Below, piece after piece: positions 7,684 through 16,988 of a stretch of 54,030 bases of DNA (position 1 is its first letter; the number at the start of each line of letters is the position of its first letter). This DNA comes from Candidatus Peribacteria bacterium RIFCSPLOWO2_12_FULL_55_15 (GTDB taxonomy: Bacteria > Patescibacteriota > Gracilibacteria > Peribacterales > Peribacteraceae). A model generated the notes under the pieces. It ran no database searches. It was not told the origin of the DNA and worked only from the letters and a program-made list of their open reading frames with translations. Both the position numbers and the translations under genes were made by a program. The stretch lies in contig MFYG01000013.1 in NCBI GenBank assembly GCA_001789045.1, positions 12,016-66,045 of the forward strand, in the 5' to 3' direction.

Positions 7684-8553
7684 ATGACAATGCGACACGT
7701 CACCATAGGCATTCTTCTCCCTCTCCTCCTCACAGCGTGTGCTGGTGGGAATCCCATTGCCTCGCTCAAAGCAAGCCACGTCCACGGTCTTGCAGTGGAT
7801 CGGAACGATAGTAATCGCGTGTACATCGCCACCCATGAAGGTCTCTTGGCAGTGCAGAACGACACCGACCTACAGCGCGTAGGCGGCAGCCGCGACGATT
7901 TCATGGGTTTCTCTCCCCATCCGACCGATCCAAACACTCTCTTCTCCAGTGGCCACCCAAAAGGTGGAGGAAATATCGGGTTCCAGAAATCGATCAATGC
8001 GGGGAAGACCTGGGAAAAAATCAGCAACGGCAATCCCAGTGGCCCCGCGGACTTCCACGCAATGCTCGTACATCCGTCGAATCCCGATCACATCTACGGC
8101 TGGTACCGTCTCCGCATCCACCGCTCGCTCGACGGCGGAAAAACATGGAAAATTCTCACAAAACAGCCACCAGAAGTGCTGAGTTTCGCTGGTGATTCGC
8201 AGAACGAGAACATTGTCTATATCGGCACCATCGGCAATCTCATCATGAGTACCGATAAAGGGGAATCCTGGACAAGCATGACGGACACCATCGGTTACGA
8301 TGTCGTGTTCGATATTGAGACTGACCAAAACGGCACACTCTACATTGCAACGAGAGACAATGGTATACAGCGCGTCGTCAGAAATCCGAAAGGCGGGTAC
8401 ACGCTCGAGACCATCGGGAAACTTCCGGACGGCGATGTGCCGCAGCATCTCGCGTTCGATCCGAAGAATGCAGAAGTGCTGTACGCATTCGGAAAATCCA
8501 ACACGCTCTACAAGTCTGTAGATAGAGGCAAGAATTGGCAAAAGGTGCTCTGA
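7684..8553 (+). CDS. BNR/sortilin-like beta-propeller lipoprotein (F510_1955 family)
   Basis: A 289-residue predicted lipoprotein with a signal peptide ending in the lipobox LTAC, then repeated Asp-box/BNR units: SINAGKTWEK, SLDGGKTWKI, STDKGESWTS and SVDRGKNWQK, spaced 40-110 residues apart, as in Ycf48/sortilin-type propellers. The N-terminal HVHGLAVD segment and overall layout fit the F510_1955 glycosylhydrolase-like group, whose members often sit in copper or heavy-metal operons. No catalytic residues can be assigned. I start at 7684, where a second ATG follows 6 nt later; an in-frame upstream ATG at 7645 overlaps the preceding gene. It closes the copper operon; the next gene is 5 nt away. 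Confidence 0.7.
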   Translation: MTMRHVTIGILLPLLLTACAGGNPIASLKASHVHGLAVDRNDSNRVYIATHEGLLAVQNDTDLQRVGGSRDDFMGFSPHPTDPNTLFSSGHPKGGGNIGFQKSINAGKTWEKISNGNPSGPADFHAMLVHPSNPDHIYGWYRLRIHRSLDGGKTWKILTKQPPEVLSFAGDSQNENIVYIGTIGNLIMSTDKGESWTSMTDTIGYDVVFDIETDQNGTLYIATRDNGIQRVVRNPKGGYTLETIGKLPDGDVPQHLAFDPKNAEVLYAFGKSNTLYKSVDRGKNWQKVL

Positions 8554-8557
8554 GCGT

Positions 8558-9019
8558 ATGCCGACCTTCTCCCAAAATCGGGCTTTCCAACTGGTAACTT
8601 TCTTCCTAAGCAGCGCGCTCATGCATCTTCTCTGGGAAAACGCACAGGCGCCGCTCTATGCAGGGTATGAATCTTTTGGACAGCACTTCTGGATCTGTTT
8701 CAAAGCGACAGGAGGAGACCTCCTCTTCATGTTCGTGATATACGTAGTACTTGCGGTCATGCATCAGGATCTGTTTTGGATCGCGAACCGAGCTGTTTAC
8801 GCGCATTCGGCGACGTGGATCATCGCCGTATTCATCGGAATGCTCCTCGCGGTAAGCTTTGAACTCTGGGCTATCCACGTTGACCACCGATGGGCATACG
8901 CTGGAATGCCGATCATCCCTCTCCTTAAGATCGGCCTCACCCCTATCCTCCAGATGCTCATCATCCCTCCGCTCACGCTCCTCATCACCAAAAACTTCTC
9001 CCACCGGAAACAACCATGA
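8558..9019 (+). CDS. Four-TM membrane protein of unknown function
   Basis: Not recognised. The 153-residue protein has about four membrane segments (residues ~8-26, 47-65, 85-105, 118-142). Conserved-looking polar groups lie at membrane edges: HLLWENAQAPLY after the first helix, GGDLLFM in the second, and FELWAIHVDHRWAY before the last. Trp/Glu/Asn/His in such positions could be catalytic or bind a ligand, but no family can be named. It starts 5 nt after the copper operon and overlaps ackA by 4 nt (ATGA), so it may link the two blocks transcriptionally. Confidence 0.6.
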   Translation: MPTFSQNRAFQLVTFFLSSALMHLLWENAQAPLYAGYESFGQHFWICFKATGGDLLFMFVIYVVLAVMHQDLFWIANRAVYAHSATWIIAVFIGMLLAVSFELWAIHVDHRWAYAGMPIIPLLKIGLTPILQMLIIPPLTLLITKNFSHRKQP

Positions 9020-10215
9020 TAGTTCAGTCTCCTTCTCTTCTAATCCTTAACAGCGGCTCCTCCAGCATCAAGTTCGCGCTCTTCGCGCAAACTATGCCGC
9101 TGAAGCGCTTACTATCGGGCAACGTCGAACGCATCGGTTCCACGCAGGCGCTACTGCATCGTACCGACCATCGCAACGAGAGAACCGAGCAGCACCACCT
9201 TGAAGCGCATGACCATGTTTCGGCGCTTCGGCAAATCATCACATCCATCCGGGATTCGACAGGACCCATTGTAGCCACAGGGCATCGCATTGTTCTCGGG
9301 GGCACGTACAAGGATCCTCAGCTGCTCAACGAATCAGTCATACGAGAACTGGAGACATTGGCTCTTATCGCGCCGGAACACATGCTAAATGAGCTTGCAG
9401 TCGTTCGCGTCACAGCAGAAGCGCTCCCTTCCGTCCCGCAACTCGCCTGTTTTGACACTGCCTTCCACGCTGACCTCCCGCATGTTGCCCGTCTCGTGCC
9501 ACTGCCGCACGCTCTCACTGATCGCCTCGGAATCCGGCGCTACGGTTTCCATGGACTCTCGTACACATTCCTCCTGGAAGAATTGAAGAACATTGCCGGA
9601 GAGCGCGCGGCCAACGGAAGACTGATCTTGCTCCACCTCGGCAACGGCGCGAGCATGGCCGCCGTTTCGGGAGGCGTTTGCAAGGACACGACAATGGGAT
9701 TCACGCCAACGGGAGGACTCATGATGAGCACACGCTTGGGCGACCTGGACCCGGGAATCCTCTGGCACCTGATGAAGTCCGGTTACGCCTCCCCAGATGC
9801 CATCCATCATCTCATCAACCGTGAATCGGGCCTCCTCGGCGTCTCTGGAAAAAGCTCGGACATGCGTGATCTCCTCGCCGCAGAGAAGAGCAATCCACGA
9901 GCAGCCGACGCTGTTCGGCTTTTCTGCTACAGCGCAAAAAAATTTCTGGGAGCTCTGACAGCTGCAATTGGCGGCGTCGACACGGTGATCTTCACAGGTG
10001 GCATCGGCGGGAATGCGCCGGAAATTCGGACGCGCATCTGCGATGGCCTGGAGCATCTTGGTATCGCTCTCCATGCGGAACATAATGCGGAGAACCAAGG
10101 TGTGATCTCCTCAGACAAGAGTACCGTGACAGTACGCGTGATGCGCACTGATGAGGAACTGATGATCGCGCGAGCAGTCGCCCGTCACATGAAGTCTTCC
10201 AACAATCACGCATGA
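9016..10215 (+). CDS. ackA: Acetate kinase
   Basis: A 399-residue ASKHA kinase that makes ATP and acetate from acetyl phosphate. Signatures: N-terminal [20 protein letters not shown], the phosphate loop [28 protein letters not shown] with the active-site Arg, and [11 protein letters not shown] near the C-terminus. Length is normal. Two usual positions differ: the family motif GHRVVHGG reads GHRIVLGG, and GGIGEN reads GGIGGN; neither removes the main catalytic Arg/Asp/Glu residues that I can place. The 4-nt ATGA overlap with the phosphoketolase gene indicates translational coupling, and the pair forms a substrate-level phosphorylation module. Confidence 0.95.
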   Translation: MIVQSPSLLILNSGSSSIKFALFAQTMPLKRLLSGNVERIGSTQALLHRTDHRNERTEQHHLEAHDHVSALRQIITSIRDSTGPIVATGHRIVLGGTYKDPQLLNESVIRELETLALIAPEHMLNELAVVRVTAEALPSVPQLACFDTAFHADLPHVARLVPLPHALTDRLGIRRYGFHGLSYTFLLEELKNIAGERAANGRLILLHLGNGASMAAVSGGVCKDTTMGFTPTGGLMMSTRLGDLDPGILWHLMKSGYASPDAIHHLINRESGLLGVSGKSSDMRDLLAAEKSNPRAADAVRLFCYSAKKFLGALTAAIGGVDTVIFTGGIGGNAPEIRTRICDGLEHLGIALHAEHNAENQGVISSDKSTVTVRVMRTDEELMIARAVARHMKSSNNHA

Positions 10216-12590
10216 ACAAACCGCTTTCAGCAGAAGAGTTGCAAAAAATCGATGCCTACTGGCGTGCAGCGAACTACCTGTCTGTGGGACAAATCTACCT
10301 CTTCGATAATCCACTCCTCAAGGAGCCGCTCAAATCCGAACACATCAAGCCGAGACTCCTCGGCCACTGGGGAACAACGCCAGGACTGAACTTCATCTAC
10401 GTCCATCTAAACCGCATCATCAGACAGAGAGACGTTACTATGATGTACGTCACGGGCCCAGGGCACGGCGGACCCGCGCTCGTGGCAAACACATATCTCG
10501 AAGGGACGTACAGCGAACTGTATCCGGATGTTTCCAGGGACGAAGCAGGAATGAAGCGTCTCTTCACCCAATTTTCCTTCCCAGGAGGCATCCCTAGTCA
10601 CGTGTCACCAAATGTGCCCGGATCCATTAATGAAGGAGGGGAATTGGGCTACGCGCTTGCGCACGCCTACGGCGCGGCGTTCGATAACCCGAATATAATC
10701 GTCGCATGCGTCGTCGGAGACGGCGAAGCCGAAACCGGCCCGCTCGCCACTAGCTGGCACAGCAACAAATTTCTCAATCCGGCTCGCGACGGAGCGGTGC
10801 TGCCAATTCTCCACCTCAATGGATATAAGATCGCCGGTCCGACTGTGCTCGGGCGTATACCTAAAGAGGAACTGACGAAGCTGTTCGAGGGATACGGATA
10901 CGCTCCACACTACATAGAGGGGGAAGAGCCGGCAATGATGCACCAACAGATGGCCAGCACGCTCGATACCGTCATGGATGACATTGCCAATATCCAGAGA
11001 GACGCACGAAAGAATGGCCTCGGCCAGGGGCGTCCGCGGTGGCCGCTGATCATTCTGCGAAGCCTAAAAGGCTGGACAGGGCCAAAGGAGTCGGACGGTC
11101 TTCCGATCGAAGGAACATTTCGTGCCCATCAGGTTCCGCTGACGGACCCGAAGCATAATCCCGAACACCTGCGACTCCTCGAACAGTGGATGAAAAGTTA
11201 TACCCCCAAGGAGTTGTTCGATGAACATGGCACACTGCGTACGGAACTAGTGGAGCTCGCACCGAAAGGAGACAAACGCATGGGGAAGAACCCTCATACG
11301 AACGGCGGCATGCTCCTGCAGGATCTTCGTATGCCCGATTTCCGCACATACGCGCTGGAAGTGCCGCAGCCAGGCGCCGTCCTGGGCGAAGCGACGCGCG
11401 AACAAGGGAAATTCATTCGGGACGTACTCACATTCAATGAGAAACAGCGAAATTTTCGCGTATTCAGCCCCGATGAGACCGCTTCCAACAAATGGACAGC
11501 GGTATTTGACGCAACGAACCGCATGTCTGCAGCGGAGATCATTCCGACGGACGATCACATCGCGCATGACGGGCGAGTGATGGAAGTCTTGAGCGAACAT
11601 CTGTGCGAGGGCTGGCTGGAGGGATATTTACTCACTGGACGTCACGGATTCCTCTCCTGCTACGAGGCATTCATCCACATCATAGACTCGATGTTCAATC
11701 AGCATGCCAAATGGCTGAAGATCACGCGCCAGATCCCATGGAGACGGCCCATTGCGTCGCTCAACATCCTCCTCACATCGCACGTCTGGCAACAGGACCA
11801 CAATGGCTTTTCCCACCAGGATCCAGGATTCATTGATAACGTCGTGAACAAGAAGGCCGAAGTCGTCCGCATCTATCTGCCACCGGATGCAAATTCCCTC
11901 CTCTCCATCACCGACCACTGCCTTCGTAGCCGCAACTACATCAATGTCATCATTGCCGGAAAACAGCCGGCATTGCAGTGGCTCTCCATGGAGGACGCTG
12001 TCAAACACTGCACATCGGGGATCGGTATCTGGAACTTCGCGAGCAACGATCACCATGAAAAGCCCGACGTCGTCATGGCATGCGCCGGGGATGTGCCAAC
12101 ACTGGAGACGCTCGCAGCGGTACAGATATTGCGACAGTTCGCGTCCGCTCTGAAAGTTCGCGTCGTCAACGTCGTGGATCTGATGACGCTCCAGCCACAG
12201 GAAGAACATCCTCATGGATTGAGCAATCAGGATTTCGATAGCATTTTCACCATCGACACTCCAATCGTCTTCGCGTTTCATGGATACCCATGGCTCATCC
12301 ATCGTCTAACGTACCGTCGCACAAGCAACAAAAATCTGCACGTCCGAGGCTACAAGGAGGAGGGCACGACGACGACGCCGTTCGACATGCTCGTCCTGAA
12401 TGACCTGGATCGCTTCCATCTGGTGCAGGATGTCGTAGATCGCGTTCCGAAACTGCAGAGTGACGCTGCCAACATACGACAGAAGATGCGGGACAAGCTC
12501 AACGAGCACCGGCAGTACATCCACGAGCACGGCGAAGACATGCCGGAGATCCGGGAATGGAGATGGCTTACCGCTCCTGCTATCCAATGA
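10212..12590 (+). CDS. xfp: Xylulose-5-phosphate/fructose-6-phosphate phosphoketolase
   Basis: A 792-residue thiamine-diphosphate enzyme that splits xylulose-5-P (and probably fructose-6-P) with phosphate into acetyl phosphate plus glyceraldehyde-3-P or erythrose-4-P. The family signatures are present: [30 protein letters not shown], the [12 protein letters not shown] block and [19 protein letters not shown] with the ThDP/Mg site. Length matches the ~790-residue norm. Its product is the substrate of the upstream, translationally coupled acetate kinase, giving one ATP per acetyl phosphate. The stop codon overlaps the next start by 4 nt. Confidence 0.97.
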   Translation: MNKPLSAEELQKIDAYWRAANYLSVGQIYLFDNPLLKEPLKSEHIKPRLLGHWGTTPGLNFIYVHLNRIIRQRDVTMMYVTGPGHGGPALVANTYLEGTYSELYPDVSRDEAGMKRLFTQFSFPGGIPSHVSPNVPGSINEGGELGYALAHAYGAAFDNPNIIVACVVGDGEAETGPLATSWHSNKFLNPARDGAVLPILHLNGYKIAGPTVLGRIPKEELTKLFEGYGYAPHYIEGEEPAMMHQQMASTLDTVMDDIANIQRDARKNGLGQGRPRWPLIILRSLKGWTGPKESDGLPIEGTFRAHQVPLTDPKHNPEHLRLLEQWMKSYTPKELFDEHGTLRTELVELAPKGDKRMGKNPHTNGGMLLQDLRMPDFRTYALEVPQPGAVLGEATREQGKFIRDVLTFNEKQRNFRVFSPDETASNKWTAVFDATNRMSAAEIIPTDDHIAHDGRVMEVLSEHLCEGWLEGYLLTGRHGFLSCYEAFIHIIDSMFNQHAKWLKITRQIPWRRPIASLNILLTSHVWQQDHNGFSHQDPGFIDNVVNKKAEVVRIYLPPDANSLLSITDHCLRSRNYINVIIAGKQPALQWLSMEDAVKHCTSGIGIWNFASNDHHEKPDVVMACAGDVPTLETLAAVQILRQFASALKVRVVNVVDLMTLQPQEEHPHGLSNQDFDSIFTIDTPIVFAFHGYPWLIHRLTYRRTSNKNLHVRGYKEEGTTTTPFDMLVLNDLDRFHLVQDVVDRVPKLQSDAANIRQKMRDKLNEHRQYIHEHGEDMPEIREWRWLTAPAIQ

Positions 12591-13294
12591 CACGCCTTCC
12601 GGAACTCGATGCCCTCCGCGGCCTCGCAGTCCTCCTCATGGTAATCTACCACGCAGCTTTTGTCCTGCAGTTCTTCTACGGATGGCAAATTGCCGTCTTC
12701 GCCGGAGGATGGTGGCTCCTCGCGCGGACCGCTGCCATCCTCTTTCTCCTCATCGCCAGCATCTGTTTCACAATCTCCTGGGAACGGACACCACCGCAGC
12801 TTCGCTGGGAAAAAATTGCCAAGCGCTTCGCGGTCCTCGCAAGTGCAGCGGCGCTCGTTTCCATCGGCACGTGGCTCATTGCTCCGCAAGACTTCGTAAA
12901 GTTCGGCATCCTTCACTTCTTCGCTCTCTCGACACTCCTCCTCCCACTCTTCTCCACACTGAAACACTGGAATGGGCTCCTCGGCGCCCTCGTCTTCTAC
13001 ATACCCACAATACTCACTATACCCACAATACCCACTTTACCCACCCTACTCGCCATTCCTCTCGGATTCCCTCCCTTAAATTTTTCCTCCCTCGACTACT
13101 TCCCAATTATCCCGTGGTTTGGGATAATCCTCCTAGGCACTGCACTGGCTCACGTTCTCAACCTACAATCGCACCCATTCCCAATACATCTCCCATCACC
13201 AAGAATCCTCCAATGGGCAGGCCGCCACTCCCTCGTTCTCTATCTCCTCCACCTACCACTCATTCTCGCCATCCTCAAGATGCTGCACACATGA
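12587..13294 (+). CDS. DUF1624 / HGSNAT-like membrane acyltransferase
   Basis: A 235-residue protein with ~7 TM segments. It opens with [20 protein letters not shown], the RG...H signature of the heparan-alpha-glucosaminide N-acetyltransferase catalytic family, and ends with a helix of the [14 protein letters not shown] type common to acyltransferase-3-like proteins. Known members transfer acetyl groups across membranes to sugars. Translational coupling (ATGA) to xfp suggests a link to acetyl-group supply, which is inference. The start at 12587 is chosen for that overlap. A Thr/Pro/Ile-rich stretch around residues 140-158 is encoded by a degenerate ATACCCACA repeat (~12998-13050) and probably lies in a loop. 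Confidence 0.8.
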   Translation: MTRLPELDALRGLAVLLMVIYHAAFVLQFFYGWQIAVFAGGWWLLARTAAILFLLIASICFTISWERTPPQLRWEKIAKRFAVLASAAALVSIGTWLIAPQDFVKFGILHFFALSTLLLPLFSTLKHWNGLLGALVFYIPTILTIPTIPTLPTLLAIPLGFPPLNFSSLDYFPIIPWFGIILLGTALAHVLNLQSHPFPIHLPSPRILQWAGRHSLVLYLLHLPLILAILKMLHT

Positions 13295-13297
13295 GTC

Positions 13298-14296
13298 TTA
13301 CCTCCATAAAAGACCGTAGAGCTCCAGTAAAATGAGGACAAACCACCCGAGCTGCAAAAAGAAAAATAATATGATCTGGACCATCTCGAAGTAATGGAAC
13401 TTCGATACCGAGAAATTCTCTGAAATGATCCCGTACACACCCTCGAGCGATTCGAGCTTCTCTTTGATCGACCGCCGCCATTCCGCGAACTTGTACTTGC
13501 GGCCGGCGAGATCGTAAAGCCGTGCATAATACCAGTCCCCGATCATCTTAATATCCCGATCAATCGCATCGAACTCCGCGATCGATTGTACGCGGAGGTG
13601 GATTACTTCCTCAAACGCCGTATTCATCTCGCGATTCCAGGACAGAGCACGCTTGGGTGTGGATGTCCGAACGAGCTTGCCGACACGCTGCAGACGCTTA
13701 TCGAGATCAGCATCAAGCATGCGATACCGCAGCAACTGATAATTCGCGAGTTCGATGAGTTCGACGATGGGCTCGATCTGACCAGTGGGTTCGAACACAA
13801 GCGCTCCGTCCCAATCAATGATCACGAGATCATCCTTGGCATACTTGATCTGTGATTCGAGCGTGTAACTCACCTCCTTCTCATCGAGCGAGAGCGGCTC
13901 CGATTTGAGGAAACACGCCATCGCATCCGCCCGTTCCAGGAACTGCTCCGGATCCCCATCGTAATGATCAATAATCCCGATCGCGTACTCCTCGCTGAGC
14001 ACCACATCTCCCCGATACTTGCGGACGAGCCGGTGACACTTCTTCGTGAGCTCCTCGCGCAACTGGAATGTCGACGATGAAAAAATGTCGTCAACCTCCC
14101 GCCGTACCTCGACCAGGAACACGTTGGGAGGATATGACCGCAGGACGAACTCCCTTTCGCGCCCAATGACGAACTGCTGGGGAATCGAGGCGCCGAAGTA
14201 GTGCGGTGCACTCTGGAGTGGCTTCACACTCTCCCCTTTCTCCCCCTTCTTCACCCACGCACTTTCCGCCATGACGAAGACAACCAGTCTGTGCAT
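13298..14296 (-). CDS. RMD1/YagE (DUF155)-like membrane protein
   Basis: A 332-residue protein with a mixed soluble domain and a C-terminal membrane segment (FEMVQIILFFFLQLGWFVLILLE region) preceded by a long helical linker. The middle has IIDWDGALVF followed by ELIELANYQLLRYR, and the late part has YYARLYDLAGRKYKF. This order is reminiscent of RMD1/DUF155 proteins, which carry a helical domain and a terminal TM anchor; I regard the match as probable, not certain. The start at 14296 is preceded by TAAGAT 7 nt upstream. It is convergent with the DUF1624 gene (3 nt apart), with no clear terminator between. Function unknown. Confidence 0.55.
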   Translation of the reverse strand: MHRLVVFVMAESAWVKKGEKGESVKPLQSAPHYFGASIPQQFVIGREREFVLRSYPPNVFLVEVRREVDDIFSSSTFQLREELTKKCHRLVRKYRGDVVLSEEYAIGIIDHYDGDPEQFLERADAMACFLKSEPLSLDEKEVSYTLESQIKYAKDDLVIIDWDGALVFEPTGQIEPIVELIELANYQLLRYRMLDADLDKRLQRVGKLVRTSTPKRALSWNREMNTAFEEVIHLRVQSIAEFDAIDRDIKMIGDWYYARLYDLAGRKYKFAEWRRSIKEKLESLEGVYGIISENFSVSKFHYFEMVQIILFFFLQLGWFVLILLELYGLLWR

Positions 14297-14321
14297 GTAC
14301 AGTATCTTACCACCATCCGAG

Positions 14322-14359
14322 TGGTGCCACGGGGTGGAATCGAACCACCGACCTCGGGC
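14322..14359 (-). repeat. Duplicated tRNA-Met 3' end (left att-like site)
   Basis: 38 nt identical to 15082-15119, the 3' portion of the tRNA-Met gene including the encoded CCA, T arm and variable region. Identity stops at 14360. This is the classic footprint of integration at a tRNA 3' end. Confidence 0.85.
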
Positions 14360-14386
14360 GTATAAGACTTATGCTACACTATACAT

Positions 14387-14773
14387 ATGACACAAGAAGA
14401 AGCCGTCTCGCACTGGCGAAAGAGGGCGCGGGCAGAGATGAAAGCCGCGCAGGCCTTATTTGAAAAGCAAGATTCTGAGTTGTATGGCGAAGTACTTTTT
14501 CACTGTCATCTGGCGCTTGAACTTGCCTTAAAGGCGGCGTACATACGGGAGAAAAATGCAGCGGCACCTTTCACACATGATCTCAATGAGATCGCGGATG
14601 CTCTCCGGGAAGAGTCGATAAAATTTGAGCGAGAAGCGTTTGAAGAAATTACAGAGTTTGCCATTCTCTCTCGATATGGCGACGAAGAGTGGCATGCTTC
14701 TCATGCAACAAGAGAAAAAGCTGAAGAGTGGCTGTCGAAAACGCAGAAATTCATTTTCAATATTCTCCCATGA
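14387..14773 (+). CDS. HEPN-domain protein (probable toxin)
   Basis: A 128-residue helical protein of the HEPN family: the N-terminal HWRKRARAEMKAAQALFE helix, the central CHLALELALKAAYI helix, and a late RYGDEEWH segment that fits the R-x4-6-H RNase motif (here six residues between R and H). HEPN proteins paired with MNT nucleotidyltransferases form type VII-like toxin-antitoxin systems in which the antitoxin modifies the HEPN RNase. Start 14387 is preceded by TACACT with a 6-nt gap, i.e. a leaderless promoter just inside the att repeat. The stop overlaps the MNT start by 4 nt. Confidence 0.88.
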   Translation: MTQEEAVSHWRKRARAEMKAAQALFEKQDSELYGEVLFHCHLALELALKAAYIREKNAAAPFTHDLNEIADALREESIKFEREAFEEITEFAILSRYGDEEWHASHATREKAEEWLSKTQKFIFNILP

Positions 14774-15081
14774 AACAGAAAGAAGCTCTCGCTTTGGCAA
14801 AAAAATACAAACAACTGCTGAAAGAGGCAGGCATTCCAGTTTCCGCTTTGATCGTGTTTGGCTCAGCCGCAAGGGATCGGATGCACGAGCAGAGTGATAT
14901 TGATATTGCGGTCATCGGAACGTCATTCAAAGGAAACCGCATCGAAGAAATGCTGGACGTTCGAAAATTGCGTTTCTCAGTCAGCTACAAAATTCAGCCC
15001 ATCTGGTTCTATCCGGAGCACCTAGAAGATAACTACTCGACCCTTGCACAGGAAATCAAGAAGGATGGAATTGCCGTGTAA
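14770..15081 (+). CDS. MNT-domain minimal nucleotidyltransferase (probable antitoxin)
   Basis: A 103-residue minimal nucleotidyltransferase with the polymerase-beta fold signature GSAARDRMHEQSDIDIAV (GS motif plus the DxD metal site). MNT partners of HEPN toxins neutralise them by AMPylation or by complex formation. Translation is coupled to the HEPN gene through ATGA. The stop codon abuts the tRNA-Met 3' end, so the gene fills the insertion right up to the att repeat. An in-frame ATG upstream at 14728 lies inside the HEPN gene and is disfavoured. Confidence 0.9.
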   Translation: MKQKEALALAKKYKQLLKEAGIPVSALIVFGSAARDRMHEQSDIDIAVIGTSFKGNRIEEMLDVRKLRFSVSYKIQPIWFYPEHLEDNYSTLAQEIKKDGIAV

Positions 15082-15158
15082 TGGTGCCACGGGGTGGAAT
15101 CGAACCACCGACCTCGGGCTTATGAGTCCCGCGCTCTAACCGACTGAGCTACCGTGGC
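15082..15158 (-). tRNA. tRNA-Met (CAT)
   Basis: A complete cloverleaf on the minus strand: acceptor GCCACGG / CCGTGGC, D arm with AGCTCAGTCGG, anticodon loop CTCATAA (CAT), T arm GGTGG-TTCGATT-CCACC, encoded CCA. Elongator Met is likelier than initiator because the acceptor starts with a G-C pair; a tRNA-Ile2 with modified CAT cannot be excluded by eye. It is the insertion point of the HEPN/MNT cassette. Confidence 0.95.
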
Positions 15159-15219
15159 ATACGAATAGATTACCTTCAACACAGCCTCCAGAACACACCA
15201 ACCCCGCTACAATGAGATC

Positions 15220-16188
15220 ATGATCGAATGTCAGCGCAAACTCCTAGGCGACAAAGTACGGAACGACGCGCTCTTCCACGCACTGAAGGCAATCATCACA
15301 CCTGGCTGCACCGTCACCGATATTGGATCGGGGACTGGCTTCCTAGGCTTTCTCGCTCTGAAACTCGGAGCAAAGCACTGCTATCTCTACGAGACATCGC
15401 ACGACCTCCTCACACTCAGCAGGCGCATCGCGCGCGCCAATGGACTCCATCGTGGATGTACATTCGTCCATGCACATTCACGAAACATGCGTTCGCCGAT
15501 GAAGACCGATATTGTGATATCTGAAACGCTCGGGAATTTCGCCACTGAAGAGCACATCATCGAGACCATGAACGATGCAAAACGATTCCTGAAACCAGAA
15601 GGAGTGCTCATCCCACAAAAACTGCGACAGTACGTTGCACCGGTCACAAACGATCGACTATGGAAGGAAATAAACATATGGGATGACATAACCCCAACTC
15701 TCGACTTCGCTGCCGCTAAAGAGGTTGCCCTGAATAATATGTATGTGAAAACAGTGAGGCCGGAAGACCTGCTGATCCCCCCTCCCCCACCACTCACCCC
15801 TCACCCTAACCCTCTCCCCTGGGGAGAGGGAAAATGGGACTCCCTCGACTTCACCAAGAAAAACACAAGCAAAAGAGAGGGGCTGGTGACGTGGATCATT
15901 CCACAAGAAACCACCGTCTATGGCTTCGCCGTTTGGTGGGAATGCGACCTTGTTCCCGGCATGACGCTCTCCACGAGTCCATTCGCCAGACCCACGCACT
16001 GGGAACAAATCTTCCTCCCCATCCTCTCTCCCATTACCACTAAAAAGGAAGATCGCCTCACATGCGCCGTTGCATCCGACTCGAACAGCAGGACATGTCT
16101 CAACGTAACCTGGAAAACGACGCTCCATAAAGGAAAACGGTGTATCGGACAACGGCAGGAACTCCGTAAGGGTATGATCTTCCCATGA
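15220..16188 (+). CDS. PRMT-like SAM-dependent methyltransferase
   Basis: A 322-residue class I methyltransferase. Motif I is DIGSGTGFLGFLALKLGA; the acidic motif II is in LYETSHD; and VISETLGNFATEE resembles the double-E loop of protein arginine methyltransferases. The family match suggests an N-methyltransferase acting on protein or a small substrate, without further evidence. Residues ~188-205 (PPPPLTPHPNPLPWGEG) are encoded by a palindromic repeat (15802-15830) inserted in frame, and this insert lies between the Rossmann domain and the C-terminal beta domain. TACAAT ends 6 nt before the ATG, so the operon of ATGA-linked envelope genes that follows probably starts here as a leaderless message. 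Confidence 0.75.
   Translation: MIECQRKLLGDKVRNDALFHALKAIITPGCTVTDIGSGTGFLGFLALKLGAKHCYLYETSHDLLTLSRRIARANGLHRGCTFVHAHSRNMRSPMKTDIVISETLGNFATEEHIIETMNDAKRFLKPEGVLIPQKLRQYVAPVTNDRLWKEINIWDDITPTLDFAAAKEVALNNMYVKTVRPEDLLIPPPPPLTPHPNPLPWGEGKWDSLDFTKKNTSKREGLVTWIIPQETTVYGFAVWWECDLVPGMTLSTSPFARPTHWEQIFLPILSPITTKKEDRLTCAVASDSNSRTCLNVTWKTTLHKGKRCIGQRQELRKGMIFP
15802..15830. repeat. GGGGAGAGGG palindromic repeat inside a CDS
   Basis: CACCCTAACCCTCTCCCC followed by its complement GGGGAGAGGG, read in frame as PHPNPLPWGEG. It belongs to a family with further copies at 19585-19620, 39804-39838, 41059-41086 and, diverged, 17953-18024 and 43617-43648. Confidence 0.8.
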
Positions 16189-16988
16189 AAATGATCCTCC
16201 TCTGTCTCCACGGATGGGGTGGTAGCAAAGAATCTTTCACGGAGCTTCGCAAGGCCCTCGAAGGAACGGATAGTGAAATCCTCACACCAGATCTCCCCGG
16301 CTTCGGCACAGAGCCGGAACCAACAACAGTCTGGGGCATCGACGAATACACGGAATGGGTAGAAGAATGGCTCCATAAAACCTACAACCTACAACCTACC
16401 CTTCGGCCTCCCGTTCAGGGTCTGAGGACCCCTCAGGGTCTCGAACGACGAGCTCATGGCCGAGAGGCAACCTACAACCTACTTCTCCTCGGACACTCGT
16501 TTGGTGGACAAATTGCTGTGAAACTCGCGCTCCGCGGAAACCTCCCGATCCGCCACCTCTTCCTCTGCGCCCCCGCCGCCATCCGCCCATGCTTTTCACT
16601 CAAACGAACCGTGGGATACGTAATCGCAAAATGCGGCAAGACGCTCCTCGCTCTCCCCGGTCTCCACCTCCTCCAACCGATCTTCCGAGCAGTCCTCTAC
16701 CGCCTAATGGGCGTGCACGATTATGAACGAGCTTCTCCACTGATGCAGAAGACTATGCTCCGCGTAACGCACCAGGACCTCACACAAGAGCTCCACCGCC
16801 TCTCGCTCCCCGTCGACCTCTTCTGGGGCCTCGATGATCGCATCACTCCCCTCTGGAAAGGCCAGCGCATGAACAAACTCATCCCCGGAAGCTCCATCCA
16901 TGCTTTCCCAAACACCCGCCACGGAGTCCATCGCGATCGGGCACAGGAGATTGCAGCCATTATCACCGCTAGAATAAACAGGAAATGA
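16185..16988 (+). CDS. Alpha/beta hydrolase
   Basis: A 267-residue hydrolase with the nucleophile elbow GHSFGGQ, an oxyanion-hole HGWGG near the N-terminus (LLCLHGWGGSKESF), an acid around FWGLDDRIT and a catalytic His in NTRHGVH. Substrate unknown; the location in a cell-envelope operon is the only hint. Residues ~66-98 (a QPTLRPPVQGLRTPQG-type stretch) are encoded by CAACCTA microsatellites and an inserted repeat (16380-16484), placed between the early strands and the nucleophile elbow; the fold on both sides is intact. Overlaps both neighbours by 4 nt (ATGA). Confidence 0.85.
   Translation: MKMILLCLHGWGGSKESFTELRKALEGTDSEILTPDLPGFGTEPEPTTVWGIDEYTEWVEEWLHKTYNLQPTLRPPVQGLRTPQGLERRAHGREATYNLLLLGHSFGGQIAVKLALRGNLPIRHLFLCAPAAIRPCFSLKRTVGYVIAKCGKTLLALPGLHLLQPIFRAVLYRLMGVHDYERASPLMQKTMLRVTHQDLTQELHRLSLPVDLFWGLDDRITPLWKGQRMNKLIPGSSIHAFPNTRHGVHRDRAQEIAAIITARINRK

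Larger units (their letters stand above)
14322..15119. mobile_element. tRNA-Met-integrated HEPN/MNT cassette
   Basis: A 760-bp repeat unit (left copy start to right copy start) bounded by 38-bp direct repeats of the tRNA-Met 3' end. The interior encodes only a HEPN protein and an MNT nucleotidyltransferase plus a promoter. No integrase is inside or adjacent, so mobility would require a recombinase in trans, or the unit is the decayed remnant of a larger island. The interior is visibly more AT-rich than its flanks. Confidence 0.7.
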
